Below, one piece after another: positions 14,026-19,737 of a stretch of 19,737 nt of DNA. The notes beneath the pieces were generated by a model that saw only the letters and a program-made list of their open reading frames with translations, was not told the origin of the DNA and ran no database searches. Each line of letters starts with the position of its first letter. Within the stretch, counting starts at the first letter, position 1. The stretch covers positions 1-19,737 of the forward strand of contig CALIZL010000035.1 in assembly GCA_938028745.1 (NCBI GenBank), in the 5' to 3' direction. Source of the DNA: an uncultured Prevotella sp. (GTDB lineage: Bacteria > Bacteroidota > Bacteroidia > Bacteroidales > Bacteroidaceae). The translations under genes and the position numbers were made by a program.

Positions 14026-14826
14026 ATGAAGAAAATACTCACCATTATACTGCTCCTTTCCTATACATTGCAAGGCATGGCAGTCGACAACAAAGCTCAG
14101 TTAGAGTGCATTTATCACTTAACCTATCAAGTTGATACGATTACAAAGCATAGTAACAATGCCATGATGGTGCTTCGCCGTAACGAAGAAAAATCACTTT
14201 TCTATGCGCAAGCAGAGTTCGAATTCGACTCGTTGTCACAAAACTCAACAGGCATGGAGAGTTATTATGCAATTAGAGATACCATTAAGGCCAAATATGG
14301 TGGTATAACAGCACACTATTTTGTACTAAAAGATTTTGGAAAGCAACAGCTTGACTTTCTAGAGACAATACCAAGACGCAGCAAATACACCGAGCCCTTA
14401 CCCTCCTTCAATTGGAAAATAACAGAGGAACAGAAAACAATTGGTGAACACCAATGCCAGAAGGCGACCTGTGTATTTGGTGGAAGAACCTACGAAGTTT
14501 GGTTTGCGCCAGACATACCCATAAGTGATGGACCATGGAAGTTTCACGGTTTGCCTGGACTTATACTCGAAGCGTATGACACACAGCATCATTATGAGTT
14601 CCTTTTTCAAGGTATGCGCCCTTGTGCAGGCAAAATTGAAATACCCGTAGAAAAGTATTCCAAAACCACAAAGAAAGATTTCTTGCGTATTAAACAACTC
14701 TCCATTGACGATCCAAACGCCATGCTGGAGATTATGAGTGCAGAAATTGGAGCCAAAGTAACCCAACGTGCACCCAAACGATGGTCTTATGCGACGATGG
14801 AACGCGTAGAATCTGTGGGAAAATAA
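14026..14826 (+). CDS. GLPGLI family protein, second copy
   Basis: 266 residues with a signal peptide (MKKILTIILLLSYTLQGMAV). The core GRTYEVWFAPDIPISDGPWKFHGLPGLILEAYDTQHHYEF lies near residue 160. It is clearly a tandem duplicate of the first copy (shared EPLPSFNWKI/DSLPAFNWKI, EHQCQKA/GHKCTKA and AYDTQH) but has diverged well outside the core, so the two probably differ in partner or ligand. It lacks the extra basic C-terminal tail of the first copy. The barrel gene follows after 93 bases with no terminator seen. Confidence 0.92.
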   Translation: MKKILTIILLLSYTLQGMAVDNKAQLECIYHLTYQVDTITKHSNNAMMVLRRNEEKSLFYAQAEFEFDSLSQNSTGMESYYAIRDTIKAKYGGITAHYFVLKDFGKQQLDFLETIPRRSKYTEPLPSFNWKITEEQKTIGEHQCQKATCVFGGRTYEVWFAPDIPISDGPWKFHGLPGLILEAYDTQHHYEFLFQGMRPCAGKIEIPVEKYSKTTKKDFLRIKQLSIDDPNAMLEIMSAEIGAKVTQRAPKRWSYATMERVESVGK

Positions 14827-14919
14827 CAAGCTCTTACCACATCCTTAAGCGACAATATTCACAACCATTTCGCTGTGACAGGCTAGCTTTCCCCCCATAA
14901 GTTCAAACGCCACTGCATC

Positions 14920-17487
14920 ATGAAGATTTGGTTTTACCTGATACTTCTAACCATAATTCCTATTTTACCAGCCCATGGACAGGAAACTACCATTCAGGGA
15001 TTGGTGGTGGAAACGGGTAGCAAAACACCCGTTAGGGGAGCTGTTGTGACCATTCGCAACAACAAAAACACCATCCTCTATAACACGCAGACATCTACCA
15101 AAGGCGAGTTTAGCCTTATGGTGAAGCGCGAAAAGGTGGCAGGCGCAACGCTGGTGGTAAGCAGCATGACCCACCAAACGGTTCAATGCACCCTTACCAG
15201 CCAAACATTCTACCGCATGGAGATGCAACCCAAGGCCTTCGAGATAAAGGATGTGTACGTGAAACCCGACAAAATAACACATCGCAACGACACAACGAGC
15301 TATCTGGTGTCGTTCTTTGCCACACAGAAAGACCGCACCATCGGCGACGTTCTACGAAAGCTGCCGGGCATCGACGTAAGCAAAGAGGGCACGGTTTCGT
15401 ACAACGGAAAAGCGATAGACCAATTTCTTGTCGAAGGAGTTGACTTATTCGACGGGCAATATAACATCGCCACGCGAAACATTTCGCACGATATAATTTC
15501 GCGTGTAGACGTTGTCGAAAATTTCCAATCGAAGAAAACGATGCGAAAAAATAAGGCCGAGGGCGGTACCGCACTTAACCTCGCCCTGAAAGACAAGGCC
15601 AAGGGACGATGGAGCGGCAATGTAAGGGCTGCGACAGGACTACCAAAGCTCTGGGAGACAGAGGGCTTCGGCGCACGCCTATCTACCGTTAACCAAACAT
15701 CGTTAACGGCCAAGAGTAACAACACGGGCAAGGATATCATGAGCGAAAACAAGATGCTGACACTTGACGAGTTGTTAAGACGGGTATCGACCAGCACCCC
15801 AACTCCCTTTATTAGTACCTCACTAGGAAGACCTGGATCACTAGACGAGGGCCGAACACGCTTTGGGCGCACACACATCGTTAACGTGGGAAATGTACAA
15901 AAGGTTTCAGAGACGGGCATTTTGCGTACAAAACTGTATTACTCTGACGACCGCAACACCGCAGTAAGGGAACATGGCCTGTCATATTTTCTGGCCGACA
16001 CCACCCTGACACGCACCACAACGGAACACGGCATCTTTAACAACAGGGAACTGTCGGCAGCCATACTGTTTAAGAACGATAAGGAACGGAGCTTCTTTTC
16101 GAACGAAATTAAATACGCCTCGACATGGAAACGCAATCGAACCATTACCCGTGGCGACGACAATAACCAGTCGGAGACACATTCGGACATGCATTCCATC
16201 GAGAACAACCTGCAATGGATACGTGCCATTGGTAAGCATCACGCCAAGCTAACATCCGTCAACCAGTACCGCTTTATGCCCGAACGGCTAGCAGTAATTA
16301 ACGACAGTACGCGGCAACAAGACGTGAAGCGACGCCAGTTCTTATCGTCTACACAGCTAAACCTCACCTTCAACACGCGCCGATGGGCGTTAGAGATGAA
16401 CGCAGAAGGCCGTATACAGGTCATGGACATGGAAAGCGACTATCGAACAATGCCTCTTGACACGACCTTTTACGAAAACGCCAACATCAATTACATGGCT
16501 CTAATCGTTCAACCCACCATCACCTATAAGCACAGAGGACTGCGCGGAACGCTACAAATGCCTCTAAACGTATGTCATTATTTTGGCACATCTGTGGCCA
16601 ACAGACTGTTTTTCTCGCCCAACCTAAGCCTTAACTGGGAGATTAACTCACGCTGGAAGATTGGGGCAAAGATGTCGATAAATAGGCAAGAACCCGCAGT
16701 TAACGATAGTCACGCGATGCCCATACTGGTAGATTATCGAACATTCGAGATGTCGCCCATCAACTTCTACGGGTCGCGTAGCTGTCAAAAGATGGCGTAT
16801 GTTTCGTACGCTGACTACGCCCACATGCTTTTCGTTCGCGCTAGTGTGGGTTACGACACACGTTACAGCAACCTCTCACGCACCAAAAGTGTAGATAGGC
16901 ATGGCATGACACACTATTCTACGGTGGAAAGCGATAACAATTCGCATGGGATAATGGCTCTCGTCACTATAAGCAAGCGTTTGGAATGGCTTAAAGGAAC
17001 GTTCAACGCGCGGTGCGTATTATCCCAAAACACTAGCAGCATGTATCAAAATGGCATCAACACCGAGTTTAAGACGGGCTCGTTGCAAACGTCGGCCAGC
17101 CTCAACAGCAATGTGTGGACATGGCTAGACATAGCTTATCGGGCACAGCACAGCATTAACGCACTTGAAATTAGCGCAATGAAGAATCGCACCAAGCTAT
17201 TAATGCAAGAGTTGGAGCTAACATTGATGCCGACAGATGCCTTAAACTTCTCGCTCTCGGCCGAACACTACGCCAACTATTTTAATGATGGCGCACGCAA
17301 ACACACGTTCTTTGCCGACTTCAGTTGCCTGTACAAATACCACAAAACCGACTTTACGCTGCACCTGAACAACATCCTAAACCAACGTTATTACAACAAC
17401 GCGACATATAACAACCTGAGCAGCACCTATAATCAGTATGCACTGCGCGGACGAACACTGATTATTGGGGTGAAAATGTTTTTTTAG
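14920..17487 (+). CDS. Outer-membrane barrel with carboxypeptidase-like regulatory domain (TonB-receptor-like)
   Basis: 855 residues. The signal peptide is residues 1-20 (PAHGQ|ETT). Residues 22-105 are a carboxypeptidase-regulatory-like beta-sandwich (IQGLVVETGSKTPVRGAVVTI...KGEFSLMV). Next comes a plug-like region (TIGDVLRKLPGIDVSKEGTVSYNGKAIDQFLVEGVDLFDGQYNIAT and IISRVDVVENFQSKK). From about 230 on there is a long beta barrel ending in GVKMFF, with a C-terminal aromatic residue. This is the SusC/TonB-dependent receptor architecture, but no obvious TonB box was recognised and the protein is shorter than SusC (about 1000). The product is likely an uptake or assembly barrel working with the two GLPGLI proteins. 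No SusD-like partner is present. The substrate is unknown. Confidence 0.85.
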   Translation: MKIWFYLILLTIIPILPAHGQETTIQGLVVETGSKTPVRGAVVTIRNNKNTILYNTQTSTKGEFSLMVKREKVAGATLVVSSMTHQTVQCTLTSQTFYRMEMQPKAFEIKDVYVKPDKITHRNDTTSYLVSFFATQKDRTIGDVLRKLPGIDVSKEGTVSYNGKAIDQFLVEGVDLFDGQYNIATRNISHDIISRVDVVENFQSKKTMRKNKAEGGTALNLALKDKAKGRWSGNVRAATGLPKLWETEGFGARLSTVNQTSLTAKSNNTGKDIMSENKMLTLDELLRRVSTSTPTPFISTSLGRPGSLDEGRTRFGRTHIVNVGNVQKVSETGILRTKLYYSDDRNTAVREHGLSYFLADTTLTRTTTEHGIFNNRELSAAILFKNDKERSFFSNEIKYASTWKRNRTITRGDDNNQSETHSDMHSIENNLQWIRAIGKHHAKLTSVNQYRFMPERLAVINDSTRQQDVKRRQFLSSTQLNLTFNTRRWALEMNAEGRIQVMDMESDYRTMPLDTTFYENANINYMALIVQPTITYKHRGLRGTLQMPLNVCHYFGTSVANRLFFSPNLSLNWEINSRWKIGAKMSINRQEPAVNDSHAMPILVDYRTFEMSPINFYGSRSCQKMAYVSYADYAHMLFVRASVGYDTRYSNLSRTKSVDRHGMTHYSTVESDNNSHGIMALVTISKRLEWLKGTFNARCVLSQNTSSMYQNGINTEFKTGSLQTSASLNSNVWTWLDIAYRAQHSINALEISAMKNRTKLLMQELELTLMPTDALNFSLSAEHYANYFNDGARKHTFFADFSCLYKYHKTDFTLHLNNILNQRYYNNATYNNLSSTYNQYALRGRTLIIGVKMFF

Positions 17488-17519
17488 TTGGTGATTTTTG
17501 AGGGGTTAATGTGATGGGG

Positions 17520-17939
17520 TTAGTTTTCTGACAACGAAGTCATCTTGACTTTTAATTTTTCTATAAATTTAGGCACATCTTCTATACTGTCTTTATTATT
17601 TCCATCTATTGTTATAATTCCTTTATAATCTCTTTCAAGAGCCCACCAAATTCCCATTCTCAATTGAGCACTTTGTTTTCCAACATCTTGTTTAATTAAA
17701 AGAGTATTCACATCTAATTTTTTTAATCTTTCTTCTTCTGTACATCCATCTGTTGAACCACCATCACATATTACTATATCTGCATAATCGGAAACATCAT
17801 TTTTCTTAGCTCTTTTTAATTCTTCAATAATTCTCTCACCTTCATTTATTATTGGAATTAATATCACATAATCTTTTGTCTTTCTCAAATATTCACTACA
17901 AACAAATCTAGGAACTCCTTCTTTTTTTTCATAAATCAC
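17520..17939 (-). CDS. GT2 glycosyltransferase, 3'-truncated at the junction
   Basis: 139 residues from a GTG at 17939-17937, whose frame starts 2 bases after the isomerase stop. The N-terminus is a GT2 nucleotide-sugar fold: YVILIPIINEGERI (23-36), the DxD-like VICDGGSTDG (56-65) and IITIDGNNKDSIEDVPKFIEKL. Relatives run on for another 100 or more residues. Here the protein stops ten residues later in a tail (KVKMTSLSEN) encoded by sequence that looks like the Prevotella side. So the gene is cut at about 17550 and is probably not functional as read. AT-rich codons match the two genes to its right and not those to its left. Confidence 0.8.
   Translation of the reverse strand: MIYEKKEGVPRFVCSEYLRKTKDYVILIPIINEGERIIEELKRAKKNDVSDYADIVICDGGSTDGCTEEERLKKLDVNTLLIKQDVGKQSAQLRMGIWWALERDYKGIITIDGNNKDSIEDVPKFIEKLKVKMTSLSEN
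17540..17560. other. Composition breakpoint between two genomes
   Basis: To the left, DNA is balanced in GC with Bacteroidetes promoters. To the right it is strongly AT-rich with Lys/Asn/Ile/Glu-heavy proteins. The change is abrupt, falls inside the glycosyltransferase frame, and has no repeat, integrase, tRNA or insertion-sequence end next to it. Confidence 0.85.
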
Positions 17940-17940
17940 T

Positions 17941-18729
17941 CTATTTAAATACCTCTCTTATATATTCCATAACTTTTTCTATTTTTTCCAACTTTTCTAT
18001 TTTTGCCATCTCAATTGAAATAAATCCTTGATAATTTTCATTTTTTAAAATTGATTTTAACTTTCTATGAATTTCTCTTTTTTCTATTATTTTCAACCAA
18101 GGTTCACTAATATGAACATGATTTATCCATTCTACTTCACCTACAATTTCTTTTATATTCTCATTATTCCAAATTACAGTTCCTATATCCAAATTTAATA
18201 AAAAACCTTTTGAGTTTATTTTTTTTATTAATTCCAATGCTGATTTAGTATCATTAATATAATTTGTACCATAAATACTGGGATTTGCTTCCATACCAAT
18301 TACAGTATTATTTTTAAAAGCATATTCTCCAATATACTTAAAAAATTTTAACGCTGAATCTGAATTTTCATTTCCTTCTAAATTTCTATTTTTAGGCGAT
18401 CCAAAAACAAGATTTTTACATCCTATTACCTTTGCAAAATCAATTGCTTTTTTTGTATAATTTTGTAATTCTTTCTGTTCATTACTAGAAGCAAATAATC
18501 TCTCTCGTTTTCCATACCATATCGACTCCATTGAAGAAATTTTTAAATTATATAATTTTTCCAAATCTTCTTTCCAAATTTTAGCCTTTTCTAAATTTTT
18601 ATATGGTTTTTCAAAAAAAATTTTAGTAGGAGCTATCTCTAATCCTTTATATTCGTATTTTTTTATTAATTCGTATATTTGTTTATCATCTTTTGAATCC
18701 CATGCTATATTTGATATTGATAGTTTCAT
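17941..18729 (-). CDS. Sugar phosphate isomerase/epimerase-like TIM-barrel protein
   Basis: 262 residues from the ATG at 18729, which has AGGAGA 5-6 bases upstream; the frame is open to 18750 but that start lacks a site. The xylose-isomerase-like/AP-endonuclease-2 fold shows in LSISNIAW (2-9), YKGLEIAPTKIF, LVFGSPKNR, VIGMEANPSIYGTNYI, LLNLDIGTV and HVHISEPWL, with glutamate, aspartate and histidine at the usual metal-binding strands. Such enzymes in polysaccharide loci interconvert sugars for glycan synthesis; the exact reaction cannot be read. Its start overlaps the control region of the preceding gene and its stop lies 1 base before the glycosyltransferase start, so the three form an operon. 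The composition is Fusobacteria-like. Confidence 0.85.
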   Translation of the reverse strand: MKLSISNIAWDSKDDKQIYELIKKYEYKGLEIAPTKIFFEKPYKNLEKAKIWKEDLEKLYNLKISSMESIWYGKRERLFASSNEQKELQNYTKKAIDFAKVIGCKNLVFGSPKNRNLEGNENSDSALKFFKYIGEYAFKNNTVIGMEANPSIYGTNYINDTKSALELIKKINSKGFLLNLDIGTVIWNNENIKEIVGEVEWINHVHISEPWLKIIEKREIHRKLKSILKNENYQGFISIEMAKIEKLEKIEKVMEYIREVFK

Positions 18730-18730
18730 T

Positions 18731-19737
18731 TTAATCTCCTTCCAAAACACTCATTTCAATATTTTTAATAGCATTTTCTGATATTATTTTAACTGCATTT
18801 ATTTGATTTAAATACCAGTAATAATCAGAACTTACTCTTAATAAATAATTATGTCTTCCTGGTTTTAAATTAAATATATATTGATTTTTTTCAAAAAAAC
18901 TACCTTTATTATAATTTCCCAATTTAATCACTATATTCTTTTTATTTGTTATATTCTCATCATAATTTAATGAAATTGAAATATAGTTACCTTTTATTTT
19001 ATTTATTTTCTGTACATTATTAAAAATAAATATATTCTCATTAATTAAATATAATTTTTCAATTTTTTTATTATTTACAGCTTTTTTTACATCATATTTT
19101 GCCCAAATAAACGGAAGCCATTGAATATTATAATTATGAATATTTCCTAAATAGTTTATTTCTCCATTTATTTCACTTGGTTCATCATAACCATAATTAA
19201 TAAAATCTATTGGATTCCCTATTTCTAATGAATTTATTTCAATATTACTATTTTCTGGTGTGTCTAATCTTAATTTTGTAAATTCTGTTATTGGGAAAAC
19301 AAACTCTGCTTTACCTTCTTTATTAATATGACTTATAATTGATTTTTGTTCTGAATAATCCTCTTTTTGATTAGTCGTATAAAAAAGTTGAATGTTTCCT
19401 TCTATATTTGATTCATAATTTATAATTAATCTTACATTTTTATTAGCATACTTCTTTAAATTCATAATATTTTGTAAATTATCAATAAAGGGATCCGTCC
19501 CTTTTGAAGTAATAGTTGTTTTATTGTTATTTTTTGATATTTCTACATTTTTTAAAGTTATCATTTCAATATTAGATAATTCTTTAGAATAATCTTCTTT
19601 TCTTGTCAAATTTTCAGATTTTTTCTTTAATATTTCACATTTTTCTTTTAAGCACCATACACTAAATTTTTCTCCAAATTTAAGTAGCGGTTTATAATTT
19701 TGATATATATACTCAGACACTTTATAATATCTATAAC
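18731..19737 (-). CDS. Partial gene, C-terminal part of a large surface-glycan-type protein
   Basis: The frame is open through the window edge. A GTG at 19720 would give 329 residues, but in-frame codons continue to 19737, so the true start is probably outside. The visible N-terminal part (YRYYKVSEYIYQNYKPLLKFGEKFSVWCLKEK) resembles the end of membrane glycosyltransferase-type proteins. The remaining 270 residues look like two beta-sandwich lobes (for example NVRLIINYESNIEGNIQLFYTT and PGRHNYLLRVSSDYYWYLNQINAVKI) with no catalytic motif I recognise. I cannot name it. It is co-oriented with the isomerase and ends 1 base before that gene's ATG, so it belongs to the same operon. Very Asn/Lys/Ile-rich. 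Confidence 0.6.
   Translation of the reverse strand, partial: YRYYKVSEYIYQNYKPLLKFGEKFSVWCLKEKCEILKKKSENLTRKEDYSKELSNIEMITLKNVEISKNNNKTTITSKGTDPFIDNLQNIMNLKKYANKNVRLIINYESNIEGNIQLFYTTNQKEDYSEQKSIISHINKEGKAEFVFPITEFTKLRLDTPENSNIEINSLEIGNPIDFINYGYDEPSEINGEINYLGNIHNYNIQWLPFIWAKYDVKKAVNNKKIEKLYLINENIFIFNNVQKINKIKGNYISISLNYDENITNKKNIVIKLGNYNKGSFFEKNQYIFNLKPGRHNYLLRVSSDYYWYLNQINAVKIISENAIKNIEMSVLEGD

Noticed and set aside
17488..17560. Prophage or integrative-element attachment site at the composition joint
   Set aside because: No integrase, tRNA end, direct repeat or inverted repeat could be seen on either side.

Overview
The first ~17.5 kb looks like the chromosome of a Bacteroidales bacterium, most likely an oral or gut Prevotella/Alloprevotella-type species. 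The evidence is a PorT-like type IX secretion protein, BspA-like leucine-rich proteins, GLPGLI-family proteins beside a TonB-receptor-like barrel, split 5'-nucleotidase genes, and at least five copies of the Bacteroidetes promoter TTTG-N20-TAnnTTTG. The last ~2.2 kb (about 17550 to the end) is very AT-rich, uses different codons and Shine-Dalgarno sites, and resembles a Fusobacteria-like genome (Leptotrichia/Fusobacterium). The change falls inside a truncated glycosyltransferase gene, so the window is either a chimeric assembly or a very recent transfer.

Layout. 1-900: a small 2[4Fe-4S] ferredoxin (minus strand) ending in an oversized hairpin terminator, then a 9-bp repeat array that folds back on itself and a C10 tract. 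886-3781 (minus): a 5'-nucleotidase C-terminal-domain lipoprotein, a periplasmic metallophosphatase and porT; the two nucleotidase halves are separated by an array of 19-bp palindromes at a 22-bp period. 4112-4510: a START-like protein. 4740-5392: tRNA-CAU and rplS, each with a clear promoter and terminator. 5547-6052: a YafQ-type toxin-antitoxin pair. 6271-6992: two small orphan genes. 7245-10578: a structured leader followed by two paralogous LRR_5 proteins; the first has no export signal, while the second has a signal peptide and a C-terminus of the kind seen on type IX substrates.

10579-13191 is mostly non-coding and rich in structure: a nested palindrome of about 280 bp, an exact 22-bp-period array, a 5'-truncated IS4-family transposase, a free-standing unit encoding a 21-residue hydrophobic peptide with its own terminator, and a GC-rich foldable island. 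13192-17487 is an operon-like block: strong promoter, leader hairpin, two GLPGLI proteins and a large outer-membrane barrel with a carboxypeptidase-regulatory-like N-terminus.

How the genes fit together. The split nucleotidase genes probably provide the catalytic and substrate-binding domains of one periplasmic nucleotide-scavenging activity. PorT links the region to type IX secretion, which could export the second LRR protein. The GLPGLI/barrel block is a typical Bacteroidetes envelope cassette. The AT-rich end carries a TIM-barrel sugar isomerase, a GT2 glycosyltransferase fragment and a partial surface-polysaccharide-type protein from another genome.
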